Assembly: GCA_951217055.1 (NCBI GenBank)
Contig: OX578282.1
Location: 17,361,877-17,425,876 of the forward strand
Length of the DNA stretch: 64,000 nucleotides
Direction of reading: 5' to 3'
Source of the DNA: Gerris lacustris
Lineage: Eukaryota > Arthropoda > Insecta > Hemiptera > Gerridae
Part shown: positions 33,383 to 45,379 of the stretch, piece by piece
Position numbering within the stretch: position 1 is the first letter of the stretch
How the letters are laid out: each line of letters opens with the position of its first letter
Position numbers and translations under genes: made by a program
Notes under the pieces: generated by a model
Database searches by the model: none
What the model was told of the DNA's origin: nothing
What the model saw: the letters and a program-made list of their open reading frames with translations, nothing else

Positions 33383-33722
33383 AGACCCCCATACACGGTC
33401 AAAATGTTTGCGCACACATTTTGTTTCCGCAAACATTTTGACCGTATATTTGATGTTTGATCCAAACATGATGTCTGAAGGCCCACACGATCAAACATTT
33501 TGCGCAAACCTTATGTCGGGCAAATTTAGACTATACACGTCAAACATCATGTTTGCGCAAACATTAAACAGCCCCATACATTAATTTTAATCAACTAAAA
33601 CATATTCTAAGACAAAATGTTGCCCGAGTATAAGGGCCTTCACGCGTATGGCTTAAATTTGCTCAACATCAGGTTTGCGCAAACAAGTTAGCGCAAAATG
33701 TTTGATCGTGTATAGGGGGCCT
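33383..33722. mobile_element. PIF/Harbinger-like MITE
   Basis: The ends AGACCCCCATACACGGTCAA and, inverted, AGGCCCCCTATACACGATCA form a long imperfect TIR that continues through AAACATTTTGCGC. TAA flanks both sides (33380-33382, 33723-33725), in line with the TWA target of PIF/Harbinger elements. The inside has several copies or near-copies of the palindrome GTTTGCGCAAAC. The 340-bp element is non-coding. Confidence 0.75.
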
Positions 33723-33919
33723 TAAGATTTAAGTAGCCCTGCAATAAGACATTATTAAATCGGTCAATATTGCAGATTAATGTCAACCGTATGCGCTCTT
33801 TAAATTTTGCTAAATTGATACTTAAATTTATGTAAAGGATCATAACAATTTTGAAAAATTTAAAAATCGGGAGAAATCAAATAAATTTGACAAAAATAGA
33901 TTGTAAGAGCACAAAATCA

Positions 33920-34398
33920 TTAAAGTATATGGACTCGAGGAAGCTATGTGCCACATTAATTGACAGACTATTTTACATATATATTAAAGTAGCAATTTAG
34001 TAAAATTCAAAGAGCGCACACAGTTGAAATTAATCTGGGACTATCTCCTGGCGACTTCCGGCAAACAATCTATATTTCATAAAAGTCAGATAAGTTCTTT
34101 TGAAATAATTATTGAGCCCATCTGGAAGAGAAACAAATAAGGGCAGAAGGCTGAAACTTTTATGGAACCAACAATAGGCTAATTATGATCTATCAATTAA
34201 ATTTCAATAGTATCTAAGTATCTAATGAGTAGTTTTTAAGAGATGTAGGTTCACAAATTGACCAGCAGCCAGACACGGAACAAAAAATGTTCACTGATAC
34301 CTGAAATGGATTTCGGTCTTGTCATTTTGCAATCGTAGAAAAAAAGAAATCGTTTTTCAGAGCGATCACATAGCTTTCTTTACCTTCGGTAAGCTAAA
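33920..34398 (-). mobile_element. GCTTCCG-family element
   Basis: GGAAGCTATGTGCCACATTAATTG opens the copy, followed by GCAGAAGGCTGAAACTTTTA, ACCAACAATAGGCTAATTATG, an eroded GACA block, and CTTTACCTTCGGTAAGC at the end. Order and orientation agree with the 24290-24822 and 55640-56056 copies. Confidence 0.75.
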
Positions 34399-34459
34399 TT
34401 GATGTGAAAATACTTTTAATTAACTTATTCCGTTATTTCCAAAAAAACAATTTAATTTT

Positions 34460-35170
34460 TAGGGTCCGTAGGCAAAACCAAGGACCCTTATATTTTCCTG
34501 CGTGTGTCTGTCCATCCGTCCTCTCGCGTGCTCTCACGGCTACACCTTTCGTCCGATCACTTTGAAATTTGGCATGTATGTGTCTTGTACCTGCCCACAT
34601 ATTTTAAAAATAAAGCGACTTAAAAAAAATATTTTTCAAAAAAATTAGGGTAAAAAAACTTAAGGGTTAAATTTTTTTTATTTTTTTTCGACACCGTGAG
34701 GGGTATCATATGAAAGGGTACGTCGAGCTGATTACAAAAATATATAATTCTTTGGTTATAACTTTGATAGGAGCGTAGGCGAGTTTGAAGCGGGTTTGAA
34801 ATGTCCCCCCCCCCCCTCTATCTCGCTTATGTGAAGTGCAAAAAATCTGAAAATATTCCTGAAAATTTTTCGACCAAAAGTAAAGATACCACTTTTTGGA
34901 AATTTCGAAAAAAATATTAATTTATTTTTTATTGACAAAATACGTTTTTTATAATTATGGTCTTTTCGATGTATTCATATGGTTGTAGTCCGGTTCAGTG
35001 GCAAAAAAAATACTTTATCAGAGTGTGTTTTGAGAATATCAGACCCTTAGAATGGTTAAAAGTAAGCTTTTTAGCATTTTAAAAGAATACTGTTTATACA
35101 CTTTACAAAACACTATATAGTGTGGCCTACGGACCCTCGCTGTGTGCTAACTAGCACACACTTGACCTGT
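34460..35170 (-). mobile_element. AGGGTCC-family repeat, copy 2
   Basis: On the minus strand it starts ACAGGTCAAG with hairpin TGTGTGCT-AGTT-AGCACACA, then AGGGTCCGTAGGCC, and ends in GGTTTTGCCTACGGACCC at 34460. It matches 18262-18980 along its length. A C10 run (about 34806) and small indels break the shared reading frame. Confidence 0.8.
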
Positions 35171-35865
35171 TTATATTTAATAAAAATAACCAAAAGCAAA
35201 AGATGCCATAGCTAAAACAAGAAAAATATACCTATTAAATATAATCATTATTGATAGAGCTTCCAAGGCAATCTTCTTTTGCATTCAATGTGAACAAATT
35301 ATCATGCTTCTTTATGTTTTCTCAGTAGAAAAAAGGGAGCAATTGCATAATTTCTCCATTGGATGGGTTCAAGGGGAGAGATGTTTTCATTTTAGTCTAA
35401 AATACCAAATGGAAGTTAGTTTGTGAGGAAACAATGGCAGATATAAAGCGGGATTCACTACATTGTATCCCTTGAAATTGTTCTAATGTATATTTTAACA
35501 CAACAATTGCACAGGGCAAAATGTATTGTAGTTCAGTTGTTTACCAAATCAAACTATATTGTCAGAGTAAACCTTTAAAATCCTCTTCAAAATAAATTCT
35601 AAAGTAGCATTTCATTGATCTTATTTTTATTTATTTATTTTTTTGATAAAAACAAGGTTGTTTTGGTAATCTCTTCGGTCATTCAAACAGTCTAATTAGA
35701 TATATGGGCAAGTACAAGTAACAATTAAGATCAACAATAATCATATGAGTTTGGTAAATGGCAAACACAACCTAAATTTATAATTAGATATGCTAAACAC
35801 AAGCTTGTGTGTAGAAATGTACACAAGCTTTTAATACCAATATCAAATTCTAAAACTAAATTATA
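35171..35865. other. Unassigned AT-rich DNA
   Basis: No feature was recognised. Confidence 0.5.
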
Positions 35866-36275
35866 TGTGTCAGATTTTAACATTTCCAAGACAGAAATCT
35901 GTTTCAGACATCAGAGACCATTTTCGGTTCCAAGTCTGTCTGTCTGTCGCTCAATTTTTGCGCACCAACATATCTTAAAAACAAACGTCCGATTATAATA
36001 AACTTTAGATGTAGTTCATAATTAGTCCATTATTGGTACCATATAAGTTTCAACCATCTGTGCCCATTAGTTCCTCTTCAACATGCGCACAAACATACAT
36101 TTATTTACACTTATATCTTTGAAAGTGGATTTTTAAGAAATTTAAATGGTATGTCAAACGTAGCCCATAGATGGTCCCATATTAATTTTAATTGTCTGCG
36201 CTCAATAAATGTCGCAAAATTGATATTTTTAATCATGTAAAAAATACACAGATTTAAAAAAAAAAGAGAACGTTA
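35866..36275 (+). mobile_element. GCTTCCG-family element, left part before insertion
   Basis: TCCAAGACAGAAATCTGTTT, the TGTCTGTCTGTCGCTCAAT run, the inverse of ATCGGACGAGTAGTTTTTAA and the AGTTTCAACC(A/T)TCTG block follow family order. It is cut at 36276 by the palindromic element and its sequence resumes near 37325 with GCCTATGTGCCACACTGAAT. Confidence 0.7.
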
Positions 36276-36277
36276 TA

Positions 36278-37322
36278 CAGGGTGGTCCAAAAGTCTCCCC
36301 CCCCCCCCCACCTCTTAACTTTTAAACGGTTTGAGATAAATTAATGAAACTTGGGGGATCTCTACCATGCAAAGGGAAGTTTGTTTTCATGCAATCACCC
36401 ACTAGGGGCAACCACCCACTTTGCCTCCAGGCCACCCAACTTCAAAATTTCAAATTGGAGTGTATATTTTTGATAGCATATTTAAATTCTACAGTGAAAA
36501 ATAATAAACTTTTACTTGAAACTTTTTTTTCTGTTCCCAATATTTTGCCCCCTATAGGTGGGCAAAGATAGCAAAATTACCCTACCGATAATTCGTTGAA
36601 AAATCTAAACGGTTAGAGATAAATTAATGAAACTTAGGGGATCCGTACTTCATTAAGTACGTAGTTTTCATGCAACCGCGCTGTAGGGGCAACCTCCCAT
36701 TTTGCCCCCGCAGACCACCTAACTTCAAAATTTTGTCCTAGAATGTATATTTTTGATAACAGATTTAGATTCTACGGCAAAAAATAAAAATATTTTACTT
36801 CAAACTTTTTTTCTACCTCTAATATTTGTCCCCCTATAGGGGTGCAAAGGTTTTAAAATCGTAGATTTCAGCGCCTGGGGGCAAAATGGAGGTTGCCCCT
36901 AGTACGCGAGTGGATGATTTAAGACTTCCCTTTACATGGTACAGATCCCCCAAGTTTAATGTCTTTATTTCAAACCGTTTAGATTTTATAACGATCTAAG
37001 TGTTATTTTTTTACTATTTCGGAAGGGTTATTTTGCTATCTTTGCCCCCCTGTAGAGGGCAAAATATTGGAGATAGAAAAAATAGTTTCAAGGAAAAGTT
37101 TATTATTTTTCACCGTAGAATCCAAATATGATATCAAAAATATACGCTCCAATTTGAAATTTTGAAGTTGGGTGGCCTAGGGGCAAAGTGGGTGGTTGCC
37201 CCTAGTGGGTGATTGCATGAAAACAAACTTCCCTTTGCATGGTAGAGATCCCCCAAGTTTCATTAATTTATCTCAAACCGTTCAAAAGTTAAGAGGGGGG
37301 GGGGGACTTTTGGACCACCCTG
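36278..37322. mobile_element. Four-module palindromic element, TA-flanked
   Basis: The termini are CAGGGTGGTCCAAAAGTC and its perfect inverse, with TA on both sides. A C-rich run near the left end faces a G run near the right. Each half carries two related modules (AAACGG..TGAGATAAATTAATGA, CCCCTA..GGGCAA.C..CC, CTTCAAAATTT), so the order is two forward then two reverse. Length 1,045 bp. No transposase. CAGGGTG..CCAAAAG ends and TA targets suggest a Tc1/mariner-like mobilising system, which is inference. Confidence 0.8.
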
Positions 37323-37324
37323 TA

Positions 37325-37460
37325 GAATTTAAGGAGCCTATGTGCCACACTGAATAGCAGACAATTTAACACACTTTCCTAAAACTGTCAAAATTCAAAT
37401 CTCTAAATTCAAAATTTCCATAAGAGACAACAGGGAGCATTTTTTTGGTCTGTTTGTCAA
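37325..37460 (+). repeat. GCTTCCG-family continuation after insertion
   Basis: GCCTATGTGCCACACTGAAT lies directly after the TA of the palindromic element, followed by an eroded tail with AACAGGGAGCATTTTTTTGG and TCTGTTTGTCAACATAT. It is best read as the remainder of the interrupted copy. Confidence 0.55.
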
Positions 37461-38305
37461 CATATTTAAGAAATCCCTCAAAATAAAAAAAAACCTACCT
37501 ACTTGACCGATTTTGAAATTTTGATGGATAATTTATAAAGAACCCTGACATCTTTAGTCTGTCAGTCGTCTTTATTGCGTGAAGAAGCGTAGAGGATCGA
37601 TTCGAAGAAATAATATTAGCAACACATTTAGGGGGGCGCTACCAGCTAAAAACATTGAAAAAATACGGTTCTGACAATTTTAAAATTCTAAAATGTCTAT
37701 TTAAATATGAAATTAATCATATAAGTAGTTTTACCTGGAAAGATCTAGTTACAAGAGAAGATATAGTCCAAAATAGCTATAAAATTACAGGGTAAAGGCC
37801 GGAATTAATTTTACCACCTAGGAGTAATTTTTATTAAATTTTAAATAATAATTAAATGTAACTAGGAAAACTGGAAAACAATGGACCAAGAAATTATGAA
37901 CTCATACAAGAGAAAGTTTAGTATGCATTTTATAGGACAGATTTAATGAATAATTTTTACACGTTTAACACGACATCTCTTCAAGTACATTTCTAACCAC
38001 AGAAAATAAATGACTTACGAATAAGTTAGAGCTTTTGAAAAATAAATAATCGAATAAAACTGTCTGGATACAAATATTCATATTACAACTTACCATTTCA
38101 AATGATATATTTATTTAAAACTTACATATTAATATTATTCCATAGTTGAGTTCGAACAAACTACAATATTAGAATATTGTATTTTTTATTATTATTTATT
38201 ATTTTATAATTATTTTATTGTAAAGCATTCCATGAGGTATTTTAAAATATAAATCTAGTTTAAAAAACGAATATTTTCTTTACATAAAATATAATTAAAA
38301 ACAGA
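37461..38305. other. Unassigned AT-rich DNA
   Basis: No feature was recognised. Confidence 0.5.
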
Positions 38306-38812
38306 ATTTTTCCGTGGTAGGCTGTGAAATAGTAACTTTAGAGCCTAAAAGACATAGCTAAAATCCATTTTTTCATTACGTGGACTTAAAAAATCTTTTC
38401 ATTACTCCCAGCTGTAAAGAAAAAATCTTTTACGTCCTAGGAACTAAAAGATTTTTTATGCCCGGCGGGTAGTTGTCAAAACTTCCGTTAGTACCGCTGC
38501 AGTCTTTGTAGAAATGCTTCTAGTACGATTAAAATCCGCTAGATGTCAATGCGTTTTATTTATCTTTTCTTATAGTGTAACCTCTTTTTAAGGTTTCTTT
38601 TTTTAAGTCTTAAGTATGTACTAATATTTCTTATTATTATATATTGATTAGTGATTAATATTTAATGTTTTTTCATTGTCTGCTACCTCGGAAAAAATAG
38701 CATATGCTACGCGACTGTGAAGTGTTTTTTCTTTACCTTGGCAATATTTACTGTCTCGCTTCGCTCGACAGTAAATGTAATTGCCGCGGTAAAGAAAAAA
38801 CTCACTTCACAG
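38306..38812 (+). mobile_element. Hairpin-plus-TIR element, family 2
   Basis: A body at 38306-38697 is bounded by TTTTTCCGTGGTAG and its near inverse CTACCTCGGAAAAAA. Immediately outside the right TIR is a 98-nt hairpin (38715-38812) with arms CTGTGAAGTG and CACTTCACAG, inner pairing TTTTTCTTTACC, GGCAAT and TTTACTGTC, and the CpG-bearing loop TCGCTTCGCTC. A second weaker palindrome at about 38390-38455 is built on AAAATCTTTT. GGCTGTGAA at the far left end also matches the outer foot of the hairpin. Confidence 0.65.
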
Positions 38813-39300
38813 CCTTGTAACATAATATACTATTAATCAAGAAAATAAGTAAGGGAAAAGAAGTTTTTTTATTATTAAATGTTAATGAAACTAGTATATT
38901 TTACTCATGTATAATAGTTATTAAACTCCAGTAGTAAATCATTAAATATAGCAGGTAAAACCTCTAGTAAGGTAAATCAGCTTTTAACCGACCGCTTGTA
39001 AAGCGTAATAAAATATGGAATTATTCATTAAATTAATCTAGAATCAACAAGACAAGCTTAACACAGCAAAATATTTGCTGAGTAATTTAATTTATGAAGC
39101 ACAATTTACAAAATTACCTTAACAACAAAATACTTAATTGTTATCCCGTTGATCTTAAATAGTTAACAAGTAAAATTATTATGATGATAATTTAAATCAA
39201 TAACACGAAGTGGGAACAGTAGAAGAATGTTGTACATCAATGAAACACCAAAAGATCAATGAAACACAAAAAGGTCAATTAACTATGTTTAAGCATCAGT
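38813..39300. other. Unassigned AT-rich DNA
   Basis: No feature was recognised. Confidence 0.5.
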
Positions 39301-39306
39301 GATTCT

Positions 39307-39435
39307 TTGCGTCAAATGAGTCTTGAAAGGGTGGGGAACCAATGACAGCTCAGGATTTTAAAATCCTGCACTCTCATTGGCTCCCCACCCCATTTTTTGA
39401 TTTCCCCGATGTCAACGCACTAAGACTCATTTGAC
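39307..39435. mobile_element. Small palindromic element
   Basis: The outer arms GTCAAATGAGTCTT and AAGACTCATTTGAC are exact inverses. Inner arms GTGGGGAACCAATGA and TCATTGGCTCCCCAC enclose the perfect 18-bp palindrome CAGGATTTTAAAATCCTG at 39351-39368. About 129 bp, no coding capacity, no second copy in the window. Confidence 0.7.
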
Positions 39436-39483
39436 AGAGACTGTAGGGTTTGACACGTCCTAAAGGTTTCACGGCGTATGTTT

Positions 39484-40000
39484 GGAGCTACTAAATCTGG
39501 ACGCAGGGCGTCTCGGAACTTTTGCTAACCAAAATAAAAAGAAATGAAAATCCCAAAATGGCAGCAGATTTTAAGTTGAAATATGGAGGAATTATTTATC
39601 TTATAGAAAACTATAATTGGTGCGAATTTCAGCTCAATCAGCGAAATAGTTCCGAAATTATTTAGTGTTAAATTTTTAAAGTCGATATTTTCAAAATGGT
39701 GGCTGATATCGAAATGAAATTTAGTGAATATATTTATCTTATGAAGAGGTATAATACGTGGAAATTTTAGTGAAATTGAATAATGTTTCAATTTTTCTAC
39801 GGATTTTTGCTGACAGCAAAATGGTTATTAACCCATTTTGCTACAATTTTAGTTAAATTTCTGTTTCTCCAAGTAGCACAACTACATGTAAGGAATGCTT
39901 TTTGTACCATTTATAAACTCTCTAGCTTAAAAACTGAGCGGGGTTTGCATGACACAGTCAAACAGACAGACATACAGACACCTAGCTAAAAACAACTCAA
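39484..40000 (+). repeat. (GACA)n-type repeat with duplicated internal block
   Basis: Two imperfect copies of an ATGGCnGC..GAAAT..ATTTATCTTAT block (about 39556-39680 and 39693-39790) precede CAAACAGACAGACATACAGACACC near 39960. This layout matches the repeat at 46387-47606 in style. The frames on both strands are by-products. Confidence 0.5.
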
Positions 40001-40424
40001 ATCGTCTTGAAAACACCCAAAACAGATAATTCCGTTGAAATCTCGGTTTCGCATAATTTGGGTAAAACAATACAAAGACAGTTTAATACACCTAAATACA
40101 TTCAAAAGAGTGCATATCCACCGAATTATGTTACCTAAGAGTTATCTAAGGAGGTATCAGTTAATGGTGAATTAGCCGACAATGATTCCTGCGACAATCT
40201 GTCCTTAGAAAATTAATGATTCTATTGTTTAATTTTTCAACTTAAGATGAAAGGAAGTGGATGACTTCCCCCCATACGTTTTACACATAAATGTGAACAA
40301 TGAATGGAACAACACTATTTGGATAAGCCTACTACATCTGTTAACACACCATATTACCTATGAATTTTCATAATATTATACTGTCATTTATTTGTATCAG
40401 CCTTGGATTCCAAAAAAGAAGAAA

Positions 40425-40680
40425 CAAACTAACAATCAAGCAAACAAACAGAAAAACTTACAAATAAATGAAACGATAAAGAAATTAAAAAACTACCCTC
40501 CCCCCCCCCCCCCTCCCATGTTGCTCATATTTCACGGGCTTGGTCAACGTAAAAAAACAATAAACTAACTAACGATAAACCAATCAAACAGAAATTTAAA
40601 AGAACATAAAACCAAATAAACCAACAAGCAAAGAAACAATCTAACAAAAATATATAAAAAAAAATCACAGGGAAGTAATT
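40425..40680. repeat. A/C-rich low-complexity tract, left of TIR element
   Basis: Degenerate AAACAAACA-type sequence that resumes at 41830-41960 on the far side of the TIR element, so the element appears to have inserted into it. A C13 run lies at about 40500-40513. Confidence 0.6.
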
Positions 40681-40695
40681 GCGTACAAGTACTTT

Positions 40696-41829
40696 TTAGG
40701 GTTTTGTAGATGATTAAGCATACCCGTTATGAAATTATGATTTTTTTTCTTCGATCCTAAGGGTCCCAGGTTCGATCCCCCGGGAGGTCACAATATTTTT
40801 TATAGGTAATAACGACAAGATAAATTACATTTTTTAGGAAATTTTCATCGCCCAACCATACGGTGTAACCATGAATCATTTCACAATTTTAAGACCAGCC
40901 ATTATATAAAATTTGGGGGGGGGGGATTTTTTTGGGGGTATATTTTGACTTAAAAATTTAAAAAAGCAAATATATATTTGTATCCTACTCTTCAGCAGCT
41001 TTCATTTGATACCCAACTCAAAATTTTTAAAAAATAAAATCTTGGGCGCACTCCAAATTTTCGCGCACAAAATTGGTAATTTTTAAAACCTGGGAATGAA
41101 CTCCTGGAAATATCATCGCCTCACTATAAGGTATTAGTATGAATTATTTCGAAATTTTAGCACCAGCCGATCTTTAGTGGTTGGGGGGGAAAATTTTTTT
41201 GGGGTATATTTTTATTTTTTTCCCCTATAAGGAATGCAAATTTTAAAAAAGCATATATATATTTGTGCCCTACTCTTTAGCAGCTTTCATTTAATACCAA
41301 CACGAAATTTTAAAAAAATAAAATTTTGGGCACACTTCCCTTTTTCGCGCCCAAAATTATCAATTTTTGAAAATTTGGTATGAACTCCCGGAATTTTCAT
41401 CGCCCCACAATAAGATATTAGAATAAATTATTTAGAAATTTTAGCGCCAGCCGATCTATAGTGGTTGGGGGGGGGGGGAATTTTTTTTAGGTATATTTTG
41501 ATTTATTTAACCAATAAGGAATGCAACATTTAAAAAATAATATATATATTTGTGTCCTACTCTTCAGCAGCTTTCATTTGATACCCTACTCAAAAATTAA
41601 AAAAAATATAAATTTTTGAGTTTACCACATTTTTTCGAATTGCGCATGCGCAAATCTAATTATGAACTTCTGTATATTTTTCCTGTGGTTGGGTCAAAAA
41701 GTTGCACCAGTATTTCAAATTTCAGTACTTTTGCTTAAACGGTTCGGGCCCTATGAACCAAAGAGCGACGGACGGACGGACACATCACCCTCGGTATAAG
41801 GGTTTTGAGAAGTATCTACAAAACCCTAA
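40696..41829. mobile_element. TIR element with three internal ~275-bp repeats
   Basis: The 16-bp ends TTAGGGTTTTGTAGAT and ATCTACAAAACCCTAA are perfect inverses. Inside, three units spaced 268 and 284 bp apart each have TCATCGCC, a (G)n tract of 8-12, a GGTATATTTTGA-like block, CCTACTCTTCAGCAGCTTTC and ATTTGATACC. Near the left end GGTTCGATCCC resembles a tRNA B box; near the right end are TGCGCATGCGCA and GACGGACGGACGGACA. No coding frame. Confidence 0.75.
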
Positions 41830-43963
41830 CAAATAAAAAACAAATAAACAAACAAAACAACAAGCAAATATAGAAACAAATAAACAACTAGAGAAACAGG
41901 CAAACTAAAAGACTAACAAACAAACTAACAAAGAGACAAGCAAATAGAAAAACACAGAATTGTAAAATAAGAAACATAAGAATAGTTATTTGGTCTACCT
42001 TAGAAAAAGTCATATATTTTGCCACAAGCGGTCCCCAAGAATTAGTAAAATACTTTTAGGGTTCCCACGAATGAACGCAGTCGGAAAACACTGGTTTAGA
42101 GAAATCACGAAAAGTGAATTAATAAATAGTGTGAATGATCCAAGATAAAGCAGCGATATTACCAACAAAGCAATTAAATTAATTATAAAAATATTGAACA
42201 AGAGACTTCTCATAAACTTAATACATTATACATATATTGTTCGTGTATCCAATTTCAGAATGTTTATAACCGATGTTTTCTTTTTGGACATTTATTCTAT
42301 TCGAAATTGAAATTGGCAACACTGTAAAGGCAATAATTTGATCGTTAAAGAATGGTTAATATAAAAATAACAATATACTGTTTGGATAAGATCCTAAGAA
42401 AGACTATTCTAAACCAATTTAAATAAAAATCCCTACTACTCTTCAGGATATTTTCAGTCAGAGTTACATGGAGTCGTATCTCCGAAGTGAATCCTAAGGA
42501 CAAAGGGGAGTATTCTTTTACATTAATGCTTGGTGTCAGTCCTAAAGTCACATGTGACATGAGATAAACATCAGACACTCAGTCAAACAGTCTGGTCCTG
42601 CTATATAACTAGTTGGATCCGTAATGGACCAAAGATGGAAAGATGGGATGGACCCAACATCGGGCAGCAATTGTTTCCTCGACAGGGGGATGTGGGTAGA
42701 TAAAAGCCTAGGATAAAAGATAATGTTAAGAACTCTGACTCATCCACACAAACAATAAAAGCTACGTAACCATTATTTTGAGTCAAATGATTTATTAACT
42801 TTGAAAAATTCTATAAAAATGTATGAATATGAAGACATAAATGCTCGCCTCTATCATCAATTAGCGCGTAATTTAGAAAACAATATATTATATATTTACC
42901 AAGAAATTTTAGATAAGAATAAAAATGCGAGTTTTAGAGATGCATACTCATAAAAAAGACCATATTTGATCATTGATAAGTTATTGTTGGCTGTTTAGTG
43001 TAATTCAATCAAGGCATAAGGCATAAGTAATAAGGCTCTATTACTTAAAAGATGTATATACCTCACAATATTCGCAAATGGCTTAATGTATCGTGGTAAA
43101 TGCAACAATTGAATTGTTAAATGATTTATCGACACTAAACCGTATGAATTATGGATTGTCTATTTATCTACATCAATTACTAAATCGAATTGGCCAAATT
43201 TAGAGCTGAACTAATTGACAATGCTAACATAAAATTTTACATATTAAAAGATATTAATCAAATCGTAGAGTAATTTAAAGTTGAATGGTAAATTAAGGGA
43301 AATATTACCCTAATATCTACAACTATAAACAAATGTTCTTTTCTTTAATAAAACTTTGGAGATTCAGCTAGTATCATAATCCACAGAAACATTAAATAAA
43401 TTCATAAAAGCTTGAAAGGAACGAACAAAAGAATCAATAATTTATTGCCTTATCGAAGATTTGTTTAAATCTGCAAGAGCACCCCAATGAAAAACATTTC
43501 AGCAACGAATTCCACTCAATCTCGATAGAGTCTCCATCATCAATCGAAATAGAGGCTGAAATAATCAACAAAGAATCAACTTTTGCACTAATTAACTCAA
43601 GATCCATTTCAGTGAAACAAAAATCATCTGTTTATTAAGATCCGATGTTGGCATGCAATAAAAATACCTTAACGTTACCTTTATCTACCTAATTACAATC
43701 TATAAAAATGGAAAATCGAATGATGCAACAAAGAATCGCCATATATTTCAATGGAAATCTAAAACAAAATGGCGGTCGACACAGGAAAAAGTGGAAAAGG
43801 AAATAAGATCAACGGAGGAATTTGGAATCAAACTAAGAGACTGAACGATCGAACGAACTAGGCTGAACGATCGAATGGAAGGAATTTTCTTCTGCTCTAT
43901 GCTCCACTTGAAGCAATAGAAATTAAATTAAGTATCCATGGAAATAAACGCACTTGGCAGAAC
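41830..43963. other. Mostly unassigned DNA after an A/C-rich tract
   Basis: The A/C-rich tract ends at about 41960. Frames at 42010-42213, 42345-42578 and 42601-42786 (minus) are unrecognised; the block at 42340-42790 is less AT-rich and could be an eroded element. The rest is AT-rich. Confidence 0.4.
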
Positions 43964-44040
43964 GAAGTTTCCATCGTGCCAATGAAGCTTCCATCGTGCC
44001 AATGGAGTTTCCATCGTGCCAATGGAGTTTCCATCTTCCA
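43964..44040 (+). repeat. 20-bp minisatellite, about four units
   Basis: Units of GGAGTTTCCATCGTGCCAAT; the first two have GAAG in place of GGAG and the last is partial. Confidence 0.9.
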
Positions 44041-45379
44041 GCTAGGGGACTTGGAGCCCACGTTTGGTGTTCACTCAGTATCGTGATACATAGATAGCAA
44101 CATAAGGGAAGTGGTTGCCAATCCAAATTGTTCGCTATATACCGCTGATAAAGCCACAAGACGAAACCTTATGTCATCTAATATATATTGTACAAGTCCA
44201 GCAGAGCAAGTCCTTTGGCAGCTCAAAAACCGTCCACCGGCTGTTCCTCCAAGGATTATTTTATTATTATCTGTAAAAATAGAAGCCTAAATGAAAAGTT
44301 GAAGAACCTACTTTCAATTTATCTCTATAAAAGAAAGCAAACAAAAGAGAAAGGTATATATAACAGGTAAGAGTTTTATATTACTTCAAGTGTTTACTTC
44401 TAACTCTCTTTACTATAGTCAATCCCTTTCTCACTGAATAAATTTCTTTTTTATCTATAATGCCGACTATTTATTTAAGAGGTTTAACTGCTCCCAGGAG
44501 TAGACAGCTCGGGATCCCTTTAATAGGATCTTCGTATATTGTTATAAGCCTTTGGAAGAAAGCTAAGGGAGAGTATGCCCTTATAGAAAAAAACCAAGAA
44601 TGCAAATAGACTAAGCTTACAAAACCTATAAATACACATAGGGAATAAAGGGCGCTAAGAATTTATTTTATTCTTTTGTTAATTGGGAATTTGTTTTTTT
44701 TAATGGAGGTTACAAAAACATAAGTTTTTTTTTCAACCCTTCTCGAAAGAGATTAAAGTTAAGCATGAAAGCCAATAAAAAAAGTGTAAGGTGAAAAAGA
44801 AACAAAGAAAAAATAAAAACAAAAAAATATATAAATAAAACTAAACAGACTTTTTTTCTTCAGAAATATAGATCTGGAGGTAGCGTGCAAAAAAGTGTTT
44901 GTCTAACATCAAGCTAGAATTTAATGTATAAGTTAATCTTTTAGAGCATTTCAAGTTCGTCTGCGGGACATAGCGGGAAAAGAAACCGGTGGGGAGAGGC
45001 CATGTCCCACCAATTTTGGTGGTGGACAATGTGATTTTCATGATCCTGAGTACAAAATTAGTTTGACCAAAAATCAAGATATGGTAGTTTTCACTTGATA
45101 GGTGACCACTTTGATTTAGAGTAATATGTATTTAAAAAACCAACCATCAAGTGATGAACTAACATCATATTCACGCTACCTCAAGGAATTATATTAGTTT
45201 TTATTTTGAGATATTCAATTTTAAGTCTGCTTATAAACAAATCTATTTTATACATGTCAACAAAATTATTTGATTGTTTTTTTCATGAATAAAATAATCA
45301 ATTAAGCAAAATTTAATAAGATGAGAAAGTTGAATTTAATATGACACCAAGGCCATCTCTACGCGAAATTTGACAAATC
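44041..45379. other. Unassigned DNA
   Basis: AT-rich with A tracts around 44690-44850. Frames at 44188-44370 and 44841-45077 are unrecognised. Confidence 0.45.
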
